A DNA stretch of 64,000 nucleotides from DASVWZ01 sp963708575 (GCA_963708575.1 CAVPTB010000007.1:124001-188000); one strand, 5' to 3'. Positions 7,501-17,715 are shown, counted from the stretch's first letter. The notes: a model not told the origin generated them from the letters alone. Numbers and translations are program-made.

Positions 7501-8502
7501 CTACGTTTTAGAGAATACTTCTTTCGCGGCTAGGACGGTGTTGCTGTGGATGGCAACGGTATCCTCGAGGCGATGAGCATAACCGCCCGCAAAGGTCACC
7601 ATGACAGGAATGTCTTTGGCCCGAGCAGCCCGAAACACCAATTCATCCCGACGCTTTAATCCTTCTATGGTGAGCGAAAGGCCGCCCAGTTGATCGTCGA
7701 AGTATGGGTCGGCCCCCGCCACGTAACAGAGCAATTCGGGATCGAACTGGCGTAGTCCCGAGCTAAGGGCGTTGTCGAGCCACGCGAGATAATCGTCATC
7801 TCCCATTTCATCCGGCAAATCCACATCAATCGAAGATGGCGGTTTCCACGCCGGATAATTATTTTCCTGATGCAGGGAAATGGTGAAAACGTCGCCATCA
7901 TGCGCATTGCGCACCTTGGCGGGTTTGGCGGACCCTAACGCTGGAGCGCCGGTCGAAGGCAGCGGCGCCGTAGGGACTCGCACCCCAGCAAAAATTGCGG
8001 CTGTTCCGTTTCCCTGATGGACATCACAGTCGACGGTCATGGCCCGCGTAATTTTTTCGTCGCGCTGCATTCGCCGGATGGCGATGGCCACATCGTGAAT
8101 CATGCAAAAGCCTTCGCCATGGTCAGGAAAAGCATGATGAAATCCTCCACCGATGTTGATGGCGATGCCTTCATTCAAGGCGTAATCGGCAGCGAGAATC
8201 GAACCTCCTGCAGCTAACCAAAATGCACGGACCAGCTCCGGGGAATAGGGAATCTCCATCTCCAACTCTTCCTTGGCGGAAAGAGTTCCCGTCCTGAGCT
8301 TTTGCACGTATTGCGGAGTATGTACCAGCAAAACATCCTGGTCGCTGGCGGAGTGGGGAACGATGAAATCAGAAGGCTCTGCGACGCCCGTTTCGATCAG
8401 TCTGCGATGAACTCGCAGATATTTCTCTGCGGGGAAGACATGCGCACCAATAGGAAGATAGTAGTCATCACTGTAGACGAGCTTGAAAGGCAGCTTGGGC
8501 AT
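7501..8502 (-). CDS. Histone-deacetylase-superfamily hydrolase
   Basis: 333 aa of the arginase/HDAC fold, in the AcuC/HDAC11-like branch. Zn- and catalysis-related motifs are present: GGGFHHAFPDHGEGFC (His-His pair), DCDVHQGNGTA (metal Asp/His), GADPYFDDQLGGL (metal Asp) and GGYA. Bacterial members deacetylate acetyl-lysine (AcuC on acetyl-CoA synthetase) or small acetylated amines. Between GTAAIFAG and DVFTISLHQ there are about 27 extra residues, rich in Pro/Ala/Gly (VPTAPLPSTGAPALG), where family members have a very short loop. The 62-nt gap to the upstream CRTAC1 gene suggests one transcription unit, with no evident functional link. Confidence 0.9.
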   Translation of the reverse strand: MPKLPFKLVYSDDYYLPIGAHVFPAEKYLRVHRRLIETGVAEPSDFIVPHSASDQDVLLVHTPQYVQKLRTGTLSAKEELEMEIPYSPELVRAFWLAAGGSILAADYALNEGIAINIGGGFHHAFPDHGEGFCMIHDVAIAIRRMQRDEKITRAMTVDCDVHQGNGTAAIFAGVRVPTAPLPSTGAPALGSAKPAKVRNAHDGDVFTISLHQENNYPAWKPPSSIDVDLPDEMGDDDYLAWLDNALSSGLRQFDPELLCYVAGADPYFDDQLGGLSLTIEGLKRRDELVFRAARAKDIPVMVTFAGGYAHRLEDTVAIHSNTVLAAKEVFSKT

Positions 8503-8564
8503 GACGGCGAAATCTCATCATATATTGTTTTCAAATCTCGGCGAGCCCAGCGGGCTGCAAAAAA

Positions 8565-10274
8565 TTAAGGAAGTGGTAAGGTCGCTTTCGGTTGAATGCC
8601 TTGGCCTTCCACGAGGGTATAAATGGAATCGGCAGCGATGTCGTGCAAGATCTCTTTCTGGCCGCTCGGCCATCGTATCTCGATCTCGTCTACCTTCGAT
8701 TCGGCGCCTAGCCCGAAATGCAGGCGAGGATCGTTGGACGAGATGTAGCTGCCTCCGGCCCGAACTTCACTCATCTGAACCAGTTTTCCAGCCTTGACAG
8801 TAACCCGGGCGCCGATCGCCATTTTGTTGCTCTTTGTTCCAACTAGCTTGAACAAAACCCGATGATTCTTGTTGCCGCCGCGATTTAGCAGGAGAGTTGG
8901 AGGAAGCCCTGTATTGATCAAAACGATGTCGATATTTCCGTCGTTGTTGAGATCTCCAAAGGCTGCTCCCCGGCGGGACTGGTTCGGGATCGAGGACAAG
9001 ATCGATGAGACGTCCTCGAAAGTTCCGTCCCGCTTGTTGCGGAATAGCAGCATGGGCTCCCGGTAAGGCGCAGCTCCGCTTGGCACAAGATCCATTTGCG
9101 GATACACATGGCCGTTCGCGACGAACAAGTCGAGCCAGCCGTCGTTATCCATATCAAAGAATCCCGTGCCCCAGCCGACGTCAACGTAAGTGGGCTTGGC
9201 TAGTTTGGCGGGCCAACTTACGTCAGAAAATCCTTGGGCCCCGAGATTGCGGTAAAGCGTATCCGGTTGCTCGGTGAAATTCGTGACAAACATCGAGAAG
9301 CGGCCTTCGTGAAGATAGTCACCCCAATCGACTCCCATGGATCCTTGTTCCAATCCGTCGGAGCTCAGCGCGGCACCGGCCAGTAAACCAACCTCTTCAA
9401 AAGTTCCATCGTGCTTGTTGTGGTAGAGGTAATTTGGGCCGGAGTCATTGGCCACGTATAGGTCCGGCCAACCGTCGTTGTCGTAGTCACCCCAGATGGA
9501 GCCGAGACCATAGTAGAGGTTCGGATCGTCGACCCCCGCTTTTTTTGATACTTCTTCAAAGGTGCCATCGCCGCGGTTGTGAAACAGCATGTCAGACTCG
9601 CCGAGCATGCCCCAGGGTCCGCACTGCACGGGAATGCCCTTGAAACTGCAATTCTTCTCGTTCTTACCAAAATTAGGCAGCTTGTTGGTGTCGAAGTGAA
9701 CGTAGCGCGAAACAAAGAGATCGATCTTGCCGTCACGATCATAATCGGCCCATGCGGCGCCCGTGCTGAAACCGCCGCCCGCAACCCCCGCCTTGTTAGT
9801 GACATCTTCGAATTTGCAGTTTCCCAGATTGTGATAGAGCGCGTTGCCGTTGTAGCCCGTCACGAAGATGTCGGGTAGGCCATCGTTATCATAGTCAGCT
9901 ACGGCTATGCCCATGCCCCAGCCTTTTCGGCTGAGACCCGCGGATTTCGTGATGTCAGTAAATTTGAAACCGTCGTCCTGATGGTAGAGGGTGATCATGG
10001 GATCGCCACCCTGCCGAAAACGCTCAACGGTCGATCCGTTCACAGTGATGATGTCGAGTCGGCCATCGTTGTCGCAATCGATGAGGCCCGCACCCCCACT
10101 CATTGATTCGACGATGTAACGTTTTTCCGCGGATGAAATGTGCGGAACAGTGAGACCAACCTGCTGCGCTACATCTTCAAACTGAGCACGATGCTCGGGG
10201 ACCGAAGTGGCCTGTGCAAAGGCGAGAACCGCAAGAATCAGGCCCGAGGACAAACAACAGACAAGCGTACGCAT
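8565..10274 (-). CDS. CRTAC1-family FG-GAP/VCBS-repeat secreted protein
   Basis: 569 aa with a signal peptide (cleavage near AFAQA). The body is a chain of FG-GAP repeats with Ca2+-binding DxDxDG-like loops (DCDNDGRLDI, DYDNDGLPDI, DYDRDGKIDLF, DMDNDGWLDLF), forming a seven-bladed integrin-alpha-type propeller. The C-terminus is an ASPIC/UnbV domain with the usual VRAGGSYISSNDPRLHFGLG. These proteins are very common in Acidobacteriota and Planctomycetota; the molecular role is not established. It is followed closely by the HDAC-like gene. Confidence 0.93.
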   Translation of the reverse strand: MRTLVCCLSSGLILAVLAFAQATSVPEHRAQFEDVAQQVGLTVPHISSAEKRYIVESMSGGAGLIDCDNDGRLDIITVNGSTVERFRQGGDPMITLYHQDDGFKFTDITKSAGLSRKGWGMGIAVADYDNDGLPDIFVTGYNGNALYHNLGNCKFEDVTNKAGVAGGGFSTGAAWADYDRDGKIDLFVSRYVHFDTNKLPNFGKNEKNCSFKGIPVQCGPWGMLGESDMLFHNRGDGTFEEVSKKAGVDDPNLYYGLGSIWGDYDNDGWPDLYVANDSGPNYLYHNKHDGTFEEVGLLAGAALSSDGLEQGSMGVDWGDYLHEGRFSMFVTNFTEQPDTLYRNLGAQGFSDVSWPAKLAKPTYVDVGWGTGFFDMDNDGWLDLFVANGHVYPQMDLVPSGAAPYREPMLLFRNKRDGTFEDVSSILSSIPNQSRRGAAFGDLNNDGNIDIVLINTGLPPTLLLNRGGNKNHRVLFKLVGTKSNKMAIGARVTVKAGKLVQMSEVRAGGSYISSNDPRLHFGLGAESKVDEIEIRWPSGQKEILHDIAADSIYTLVEGQGIQPKATLPLP

Positions 10275-10289
10275 GGCTGGATGGCGGAA

Positions 10290-11459
10290 TTATAGCCCAG
10301 GTGATTTTTGCCTCGGATTTGGGAACTGCTCCGTGCGACGATTCCCAATAAAACATTCGTGTACAAACGGCTGAGTGAAACGGTCGACAACGGCGGCCGG
10401 AATCTGCGCCTCTTCGATCTGCCGAAAATCAAACTGGATGGTGCCGGCCTGACCCGGAGGATTGACTGTGGCCACCAAGTAACCGTAGACATTGGTTAAG
10501 GCAGCCTTGGCATCGTGCCAATTCGGCGGAAGCGGATAACGCTCGGCTCCGCCGGTACCGATGATCCAGCCGGGAAGCACTCCGCCGTGGGTGCGCCAAT
10601 ACTCTGTGTTAAAGATGCCGTCCATGAAGAAGTGGGAATGGCTGGCCAAAACATAGACGCGCTTACGCCCAATATTTTGTAATGTCAGCAAGTCGTTGTA
10701 AACCCTATGTCCTGTCTCTTCGCCGACCGGCCATTCATTCATACTGTGATCGGCGGAGATGCTTTCCGGCAATGCAGCGTGCATGCCAAGGACTACGGTG
10801 CGGATGCTTGCGTCGTTCTGGTCGCGAGTGATCAGAGCCTCAAACCACTTCACCTGATCGGGATCGAACTCGTCGCGTGAAGCATTATCGAGGTTGATGA
10901 AGTCGATGCCATCGCGAACCCAGTGATAATAGGTCTTAGCGGTGTTGTCGTTGGGATTGTCCTTGAGCCGCTGAGCTTTGATTTCGGCAGAATTGAGCCA
11001 GGTTTCGAATTGAGTTTTGAATTCATCTCGGGTCTTGGGAGTCACCAGTTCGTGATTACCAATGGCGATAAAGAAAGGTATTTGTCCGAAGGGTTGTATT
11101 TGGTTAGTAATGAAGTCCTGCCAGGCTTTGGAGCGGTACTCTGCCAGATCGGGATTCTCGTTCCGACGAGCTGCTAGTTGTTTGAAATCCTGATCGCTGT
11201 CGCTGATTTTGCGAAGATCCCCGAGGTGCCAATAGAAGGCTGCACTGTTCTGGCGCGCTCCTTCAGCGATAGCCGGCATAACAACGTCGCCGCAATTGCG
11301 GGAGTCGCCCGCAACTACGAAATTCCAACTAGAAATCAGCGGAGTTGCGGCACCCTGAGAGGATATAACTTTATGTTTAGAGCATCCGGCCAGCATTCCG
11401 TCGGCAGACAGAAGAATTAAAAGGAGCGCGACTCGGCGACGTGGATACATGTCTCGCAT
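10290..11459 (-). CDS. Calcineurin-like metallophosphoesterase lipoprotein
   Basis: 389 aa. N-terminal lipoprotein signal with lipobox LAGC near residue 25. The metallophosphoesterase metal motifs occur in order: AGDSRNCGD, HLGDLRK, IGNHEL, LGMHAAL and ASHSHFFMDG, matching D-x-H / GD / GNH[DE] / H / GHSH with an SHSH variant at the end. It is expected to hydrolyse a phosphoester in the periplasm; the substrate cannot be told. The stop lies 16 nt before the CRTAC1 start. Translation may start at the second Met (11450). Confidence 0.86.
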   Translation of the reverse strand: MRDMYPRRRVALLLILLSADGMLAGCSKHKVISSQGAATPLISSWNFVVAGDSRNCGDVVMPAIAEGARQNSAAFYWHLGDLRKISDSDQDFKQLAARRNENPDLAEYRSKAWQDFITNQIQPFGQIPFFIAIGNHELVTPKTRDEFKTQFETWLNSAEIKAQRLKDNPNDNTAKTYYHWVRDGIDFINLDNASRDEFDPDQVKWFEALITRDQNDASIRTVVLGMHAALPESISADHSMNEWPVGEETGHRVYNDLLTLQNIGRKRVYVLASHSHFFMDGIFNTEYWRTHGGVLPGWIIGTGGAERYPLPPNWHDAKAALTNVYGYLVATVNPPGQAGTIQFDFRQIEEAQIPAAVVDRFTQPFVHECFIGNRRTEQFPNPRQKSPGL

Positions 11460-11474
11460 TGTACCTGCCGCAAG

Positions 11475-11927
11475 TCACGATTCAATCCAGCGCAAAGCGG
11501 CTTCGACCGAATCGACGATCACAATCGATTTCTCGTTGCGCAAAAGCTGTTGCATACGGGCGGCGTTTATCTGTCCAGGACTACGAGCGACGAATGCGCG
11601 TTTGGAAGAGAGCGCAAAAGGATCGATGGAATCGGCAAGCTTAACTGCTTTGTCGGCATCGATGGACATTTCTTCAGCGGCAGTCAGGTCGACGATTTCG
11701 GAAAAGGTCGGTTTGAAAAGAGGATTATCACGCAGCGCCTTGGCGTAGGCTTGAATACGATCCAACGTGACTGTCTTTCCGAACTTAACGAATACTAAGC
11801 ACTTTTCCGGATAGACCCAGTGCTCAGGGATAGTGCTCTTATTTCCAGTTAGCAACCTGAATTGAGAGCGAAGATCCTGGGCGCGCAGCACGGCTTTCTC
11901 TTTGTCCTTGAGTCTCAACTCCTTCAT
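11475..11927 (-). CDS. SpoIIAA/STAS-like domain protein
   Basis: 150 aa without signal or membrane segment. The layout (LVFVKFGKTVTLDRIQAYAK, KPTFSEIVDLTAAEEMSI, SSKRAFVARSPGQINAARM, VDSVEAALRWI) matches small cytoplasmic proteins with a SpoIIAA-like or CRAL-TRIO-like alpha/beta fold often of unknown role. The stop is 15 nt before the phosphoesterase start, so they probably share a transcript. Function unknown. Confidence 0.72.
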   Translation of the reverse strand: MKELRLKDKEKAVLRAQDLRSQFRLLTGNKSTIPEHWVYPEKCLVFVKFGKTVTLDRIQAYAKALRDNPLFKPTFSEIVDLTAAEEMSIDADKAVKLADSIDPFALSSKRAFVARSPGQINAARMQQLLRNEKSIVIVDSVEAALRWIES

Positions 11928-12031
11928 CGGCCTTGAGTGGACCGAACTTCAGTTACTGGAGGACGGGCGTGCCGTGGCGGGAAATGCGCTATCTCTTCCG
12001 AGCTACAGGAGCTCGGGGAACGGCAAGTGAG

Positions 12032-15000
12032 CTACGATACCGAGGCCGGTGCGTGCTTCCTGCCGCCGCGTTCTCGCCAGCCCTCGATGATGAGATAAAG
12101 GACGGGAATGAAAAACAAGTTCAAAATCGTGGACATAATCATCCCGCCGAAGACCGTAGTGCCGACGGAATGCCGTCCAACCTCCCCGGCACCTTTTGCC
12201 ACGACCAGTGGAATCACGCCTAGGATGAACGCGAAGGACGTCATCAAAATTGGACGCAATCGGATCCGAGCTGCTTCGACCGCCGCGTCCACCAGCGGCA
12301 TGCCACGTTCCCGTAACTGCTCCGCGAATTCCACGATCAGAATGGCGTTCTTGCTCGATAAACCCACCAGCATCACCAGTCCCACTTGGCAGTAGACGTC
12401 ATTCTCCAGTCCGCGCAGCCACTGCGCGCCCAGGGCACCTAATAGCGCCATGGGAACCGCTAAGAGAACGATGAAGGGGAGCACAAAGCTTTCGTACTGG
12501 GCGGAGAGCGTCAGATAGACGACCAGCACTCCGAGTCCGAAAAGCAGCGCAGTCGTGCTGCCCGAGGCCAGTTCTTCAAGCGAGAGCCCGCTCCATTCGT
12601 GGTTGAACCCCTGCGGAAGCTTTTGACTCAACTCATCCATCGCCGCAATGGCCTGTCCCGAACTGAATCCGGGCGCGGGAGAACCGTTGATCTCTGCCGA
12701 ACGGAACAGGTTGTAGTGAGTGATGACCTGAGGACTTGCGGTTGAAGTGATGGTAACCAGGTTGTCCAACGGAATCATGGCGCCGCTGTCAGAACGCACA
12801 TAGAACTGCTTAATGTCCTGAGAGCGCGTCCGGAACTGCTGGTCGGCTTGAACGTAAACGCGATACGAACGGTTATTGAAGTCGAAGTCGTTCACGTAAG
12901 CCGAACCCATGTAGACGCCGAGGGCATCGGTCACCTGGCTCAGCGGGACGTGCAGACTTTTGGCTTTCTCGCGGTCAATCGTGATGAGGAACTGCGGATC
13001 GCTAGCGGTAAAACTGCTGTACAGACCGGTCAGGTCCTTGCGTGCGCCGGCCTGTCGAATCAGGTCCTGAGTAGTGTTCGCTAGTTCTTGTAAGCTGTGC
13101 GAACCCTGATCCTGCAGTTCGTATTGAAATCCGCCGAACTGTCCCAGCCCCTGCACTGCGGGTGGAAGAAAAGGCAGAACCAGTGCGCCTGAGATGCCAA
13201 ACAAAGGGCCCCGAATGCGGTTCACCACCGCGTCGGCGTAGTGTTCATCACCCTTTCGCTTCGAATATCCCTTGAGCGGCACGAAAATAATTCCATAGTT
13301 TGGGGCGTTGCCAGAGAAACTGAAACCGGTCACTGCGAAAACGCCTTGCACTTCAGGCAGCGGTTTCAGGATTTGGTAAACCTGCTGTTCGATGTTGCTG
13401 GTGTACTGCAAAGACGCGCCGGGAGGCGCTTGTACCGCGATGATGAAATATCCCTGATCCTCGTTCGGTACGAAGCCCTTCGGTACGCGTTCGAAAACGA
13501 GGTAGGCGAGACCAAGGCCAGCGAAGAAAAACACGACAGCGACCCAGCGGAATTTGAGGACGGTACGAAGCGAATGCCGGTAGCCATTGGTTACAGCGGT
13601 CAAGACCTTGTCCACTTCGCGGAAGAACCAGTTCTTCTGACCGTGTTCTCGTCCCAGAAGCAGTGCCGACAACGCCGGCGTGAGTGTCAGAGCGTTAAAA
13701 GCAGAAATCGAGATCGAGAATGCAATTGTCAACGCAAATTGTCGAAACAAAATCCCAGTGGTTCCGGGGAAAAAAGCGACGGGTACGAAGACAGCCACCA
13801 ATACCAGTGATGTCGCGATGACGGCGCTCGCGACCTCCCGCATCGCGGCCGACGACGCCTTATACGCGTCATGCTCTCCTTCTTGAATGTGGCGCTCGAT
13901 GTTTTCGATGACCACGATCGCGTCGTCGACGACGAGTCCCGTGGCCAAGGTGATTCCAAATAGCGTCAACGTGTTGATGGAAAATCCCAACAACTTAACG
14001 AAGGCGAAAGTTCCCACCAGCGAAACTGGGATGGTGACCGCCGGAATAATCGTGCTGCGCCACTCTCCGAGAAAAACAAAAATCACGAGAATGACCAACA
14101 CGATGGCGATCCCGAGGGTATTAAGAACTTCGTGGATCGATTCGCCGACCGCATCCGTCGTATCAAAGGCCGGCTCGTACAGCATGCCGGGAGGGAACCG
14201 TTTGGACAGCCGCGCGAGTTCAGCAAGCGCGAGACGATCTACCTCCAGCGCATTTGCGTTAGAGAGCTGGGTCACACCCAGGCCAACCGACTCCTGGCCG
14301 TTATAGTAAAGGTCGCTACTGTAGTCCTCGGCCCCCAGTTCCGCGCGGCCAACATCTTTTAGCCGAACGAGTGTGCCGTCGGCATTGGTCTTCAGAATGA
14401 TGTTTTCGAATTGCGAGGCCTCCGACAGCCGGCCGATGGCGCGAACGCTGATCTGGAAAGCTTGGCCGGATTTAATCGGAGGCTGGCCCACGGCCCCAGC
14501 CGCAACTTCCACGTTCTGTTCTTGAAGTGCGTTCACCGCATCGGTGGCAGTCAGTGCGCGGCTGGCCATGCGGACGGGATCAAGCCACAAACGCATCGAA
14601 TATTTGCGCTCGCCGAAAATGATGACGTCAGCAACTCCGGGCACGCGCTTCAGGGCGTCTTTCACATAAACGTCCAGGTAGTTGCTCATGAAGAGCGGAT
14701 CGTAACGTCCATTCGAAAACACCGCCGCGCCAAACACAAAGTTGTTGGACGCTTTGGTAATCGTAATTCCCGTGGCTTTGACCGCGTTTGGCAACCGTCC
14801 CTGAGCCGTATTCACGCGGTTCTGAATGTCGACGGCGGCAAGATCGGGATCGCGGTCGAGATCGAACGTGGCGACAATTGAACTGGAACCGTCATTGCCA
14901 CTACTGGAAGTGATGTACTTCATCCCCTGCGCGCCGTTAATTTGGGTTTCCAGTGGGATGGTAACGGCTGATTCAACCGTCTGTGCGCTCGCTCCTACGT

Positions 15001-15148
15001 AGCCGCTGCTAACCGAGATTTGCGGCGGAGCAAGGTTGGGGAACTGCGCGATCGGAAGCGTCGGAATCACGACTGCGCCTGCGAGAATGATCAGCAGGGC
15101 GCAAACCGTGGCGAATACGGGCCGATGTATGAAGAAGTCTACGAACAT
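12032..15148 (-). CDS. RND efflux transporter, HAE1 (AcrB-type) family
   Basis: 1038 aa, full length for AcrB-type inner-membrane pumps. It starts MFVDFFIHRPVFATVCALLI, has the TM4 proton-relay aspartates in GLVVDDAIVVIENIERH, two large periplasmic loops and a second six-helix half (GLVMLVGLSSKNAILIVEFA). It exports hydrophobic drugs or lipids in exchange for protons, with the membrane-fusion protein encoded 145 nt upstream at 15294-16409. No outer-membrane TolC-like gene or local regulator is present, so a TolC from elsewhere is presumed. Confidence 0.95.
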   Translation of the reverse strand: MFVDFFIHRPVFATVCALLIILAGAVVIPTLPIAQFPNLAPPQISVSSGYVGASAQTVESAVTIPLETQINGAQGMKYITSSSGNDGSSSIVATFDLDRDPDLAAVDIQNRVNTAQGRLPNAVKATGITITKASNNFVFGAAVFSNGRYDPLFMSNYLDVYVKDALKRVPGVADVIIFGERKYSMRLWLDPVRMASRALTATDAVNALQEQNVEVAAGAVGQPPIKSGQAFQISVRAIGRLSEASQFENIILKTNADGTLVRLKDVGRAELGAEDYSSDLYYNGQESVGLGVTQLSNANALEVDRLALAELARLSKRFPPGMLYEPAFDTTDAVGESIHEVLNTLGIAIVLVILVIFVFLGEWRSTIIPAVTIPVSLVGTFAFVKLLGFSINTLTLFGITLATGLVVDDAIVVIENIERHIQEGEHDAYKASSAAMREVASAVIATSLVLVAVFVPVAFFPGTTGILFRQFALTIAFSISISAFNALTLTPALSALLLGREHGQKNWFFREVDKVLTAVTNGYRHSLRTVLKFRWVAVVFFFAGLGLAYLVFERVPKGFVPNEDQGYFIIAVQAPPGASLQYTSNIEQQVYQILKPLPEVQGVFAVTGFSFSGNAPNYGIIFVPLKGYSKRKGDEHYADAVVNRIRGPLFGISGALVLPFLPPAVQGLGQFGGFQYELQDQGSHSLQELANTTQDLIRQAGARKDLTGLYSSFTASDPQFLITIDREKAKSLHVPLSQVTDALGVYMGSAYVNDFDFNNRSYRVYVQADQQFRTRSQDIKQFYVRSDSGAMIPLDNLVTITSTASPQVITHYNLFRSAEINGSPAPGFSSGQAIAAMDELSQKLPQGFNHEWSGLSLEELASGSTTALLFGLGVLVVYLTLSAQYESFVLPFIVLLAVPMALLGALGAQWLRGLENDVYCQVGLVMLVGLSSKNAILIVEFAEQLRERGMPLVDAAVEAARIRLRPILMTSFAFILGVIPLVVAKGAGEVGRHSVGTTVFGGMIMSTILNLFFIPVLYLIIEGWRERGGRKHAPASVS

Positions 15149-15293
15149 TCCCAGATCAGTTTCGAGTTCCTTGGTCCAAATTTTGTTCCGTTTTCACAAT
15201 TCAATTTGTTTGGAAAAATGGGCGATAGTCCACTCCAGCAGCCCGCGATTGAAGCAATAGCAGCACGGCGTAGCTGGCAGATCGAAGCTCCAT

Positions 15294-16409
15294 TCACCCT
15301 TGTGGCATGACCGGCGCTCCGTCGATCAGGAACTGGGTTCCCGAGACGATGATCTTGTCGCCGGGCTTCACTCCGTCAAGCACGAAATAATCGTTACCAA
15401 TCATCTCTCCGACGCGGAGCGCTTTCTGATGGGCCACCATTTTTCCATTCTGTTCTTCCGCTACAAAGGCGAAGTACTGCCCTCCAATGCGCGAGACCGC
15501 CAAGACTGGAATGACCGGGCCTTGCTTGGTTCCCCATATCACGCGCGCGCGAATGAACTGCAGGTGGCGCAGCGTGTCCTCGTGATTGTTGATACGCGCC
15601 TTGAGTAGAATGCTTTGCGTGGTGTTATCGACTTCGGGCGAGATGAAAGATACTTTGCTTTCAGCAATCACGTTCTCTGAACCATCTACGATCTGCACCG
15701 GCAGGTTCAGTTTTAGTTGCGAAGAGCGCTCAATGGGAACGTAGACGTATGCTTCCAGGCTGCCCGGTTTGTCTACGGTGGTGAGAACGGTCGAAGTCGT
15801 GACACGGTCTCCGATTCGCACGGGAATGTCGCCGATGATTCCGTCCGTGGGAGCGGCGACTCGATAATAATGAAGCTCAACCTGTTGTTCCTGTACCTGA
15901 GCGTCGAGGGAACTCAACTGGGCCACGGCGTTATCATAAGCAGACTTTGCCTGATCGAGATCTTGCTTGGCGACGACTCCAGCTGCCGATAGCGCGTTGA
16001 TGCGGTCGTATTGCTGCTTGGCGTATGCAAGATTGGCCTCCGCCGCTGCCTTCGCTTGTTCCTGGCTTTTCACGGTCGCCACCTGCTTGAGCGGATCAAT
16101 CTGCATCAGGACGGCGCCGCGTTTAACGCTATCGCCGGAATGAACGTAGATGTCAGTAATCTGGCCTTCCACCTGAGGCATGATGATCGCGGCGTCGCGC
16201 GACTTGAGAGTTGCTACGTACTCGGAAGTATCACTCACCGGGACGGAGCGGGCCTCTTGAATCTTTACCGGTATCGCTGGAGCGCCTTGCGGTTGACCGC
16301 TAGCCGCCTTGTTCGAGCAGCCCGTCAGAAGGCACATCGAAAAGAACAGGACAGCCATCGGCAACGACCAGCGACGTAAGCGGGTCTGAAATAAATGAAA
16401 CGAGGGCAT
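15294..16409 (-). CDS. RND membrane-fusion (periplasmic adaptor) lipoprotein
   Basis: About 371 aa from the Met at 16409. Lipobox LTGC follows a hydrophobic stretch (SLPMAVLFFSM). It has a split biotinyl-lipoyl domain (GQITDIYVHSGDSVKRGAVL and PTDGIIGDIPVRIGDRV), a coiled-coil hairpin between (residues ~95-160) and a beta-barrel/membrane-proximal end (GVKPGDKIIVSG). This is the AcrA/MexA class adaptor, pairing with the pump at 12032-15148 in the same unit. The open frame extends to 16508, but the lipoprotein signal fits the 16409 start better. Confidence 0.92.
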   Translation of the reverse strand: MPSFHLFQTRLRRWSLPMAVLFFSMCLLTGCSNKAASGQPQGAPAIPVKIQEARSVPVSDTSEYVATLKSRDAAIIMPQVEGQITDIYVHSGDSVKRGAVLMQIDPLKQVATVKSQEQAKAAAEANLAYAKQQYDRINALSAAGVVAKQDLDQAKSAYDNAVAQLSSLDAQVQEQQVELHYYRVAAPTDGIIGDIPVRIGDRVTTSTVLTTVDKPGSLEAYVYVPIERSSQLKLNLPVQIVDGSENVIAESKVSFISPEVDNTTQSILLKARINNHEDTLRHLQFIRARVIWGTKQGPVIPVLAVSRIGGQYFAFVAEEQNGKMVAHQKALRVGEMIGNDYFVLDGVKPGDKIIVSGTQFLIDGAPVMPQG

Positions 16410-16568
16410 TTTCAGTTTGCACCCTACCATTTGCGCGCCGCTCCTGCCAAGGACATGCGACCATCGCGATGCTCTCGTATTTTCCGCGGCCGGCATATAA
16501 ATTCTCAATTAAGGTGATTTGGACTCGAAAAGCCATTAGAGGTTATCGGAAGGAAGGTGTTTTTGTTT

Positions 16569-17603
16569 ATGAAACCCGCCCGCAGTTTTGCCAGTGATAA
16601 CAATGCCGGTATCCATCCTAAAGTGTTGGAGGCGATTGCCGCTGCGAACCAAGGGCATACGGTTGGATATGGGGATGATCCCTTTACAGAATCAGCGGCG
16701 CATAAGTTCAAGGAGCATTTTGGTCCCGATATCGAGGTCTTTCCCGTTTTTAACGGCACGGCGGCGAATTGCCTGAGCCTGAAAGCACTAACCAAATCTT
16801 TCCACGCGGTGATTTGCGCCGAAGCGGCTCATATTTATACGGACGAGTGTGGTGCGCCGGAGAAGTTCACTGGGTGCAAGCTCATCCCGATTCCCGCTGA
16901 AGACGGCAAGCTCACAGTCGACTCGGTCAGCCACGCCTTCCACGGAATCGGCGACCAACATCATGTGCAGCCGCGCGTGATTTCGATTACCCAGTCTACT
17001 GAGATGGGAACTGTGTACACACCGCGCGAAATCCGTGACCTTGCACGTTTTGCCCATGAGAACGGGATGTTTCTCCACATGGACGGCGCTCGAATTGCCA
17101 ACGCAACCGTAGCGCTGGGACTGAGCCTGCGTGAAGCCACCCGCGATTTGGGCGTTGATGTGCTCTCGTTCGGTGGAACGAAAAACGGTGCGATGGGCGC
17201 CGAAGCGGTGGTCTTCTTTGGTAAGAAACTGGCAGAAGACTTTCTTTACTTAAGAAAGCAGGGGATGCAATTGGCATCGAAGATGCGGTTCATCTCTGCA
17301 CAGTTCGAGGCGCTGCTCGACTCAGATACCTGGCGCAAAAACGCCGAACATGCGAACCGGATGGCAGCGCTGCTAGAAGCGGAAGTCCACAAGATTCCTC
17401 AGGTAAAGGTGATTTACAAAGTTGAAGCCAATGGAGTGTTTGCGCAAATTCCGCGACAGGCCATCGCGGCGCTTCAGAAGCGGTACTTCTTCTATGTCTG
17501 GAATGAAGAACAATCCGTAGTGCGCTGGATGTGTTCGTTCGACACCACCGAACAAGATGTGAAGGACTTTGCAAAGTTCGTGGCCGAAACTGTCGAAAAA
17601 TAA
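16569..17603 (+). CDS. ltaE: Low-specificity threonine aldolase / beta-eliminating lyase
   Basis: 344 aa fold-type I PLP enzyme. SFASDNNAGIHPKVLEAI opens the fold; FNGTAANCLSL binds the cofactor phosphate; LHMDGARIANA holds the PLP-binding Asp; SFGGTKNGAMGAEAVVFF carries the Schiff-base lysine. It should split L-threonine or L-allo-threonine to glycine and acetaldehyde. ATG 16569 is chosen (AGGAAGG about 11 nt upstream); an in-frame GTG at 16557 is the alternative. It is divergent from the RND operon with a 160-nt spacer. Confidence 0.9.
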   Translation: MKPARSFASDNNAGIHPKVLEAIAAANQGHTVGYGDDPFTESAAHKFKEHFGPDIEVFPVFNGTAANCLSLKALTKSFHAVICAEAAHIYTDECGAPEKFTGCKLIPIPAEDGKLTVDSVSHAFHGIGDQHHVQPRVISITQSTEMGTVYTPREIRDLARFAHENGMFLHMDGARIANATVALGLSLREATRDLGVDVLSFGGTKNGAMGAEAVVFFGKKLAEDFLYLRKQGMQLASKMRFISAQFEALLDSDTWRKNAEHANRMAALLEAEVHKIPQVKVIYKVEANGVFAQIPRQAIAALQKRYFFYVWNEEQSVVRWMCSFDTTEQDVKDFAKFVAETVEK

Positions 17604-17715
17604 TGGGCGTTCCCCCCAAACCAGCCTCCAGGAAGCTATTGATTTTTGGGCAATCTTTTACTACAGTTGCCCTCTCCCCCGAAAGTCAGGTGAAGAATCT
17701 GTTTCAGGAGATCGG

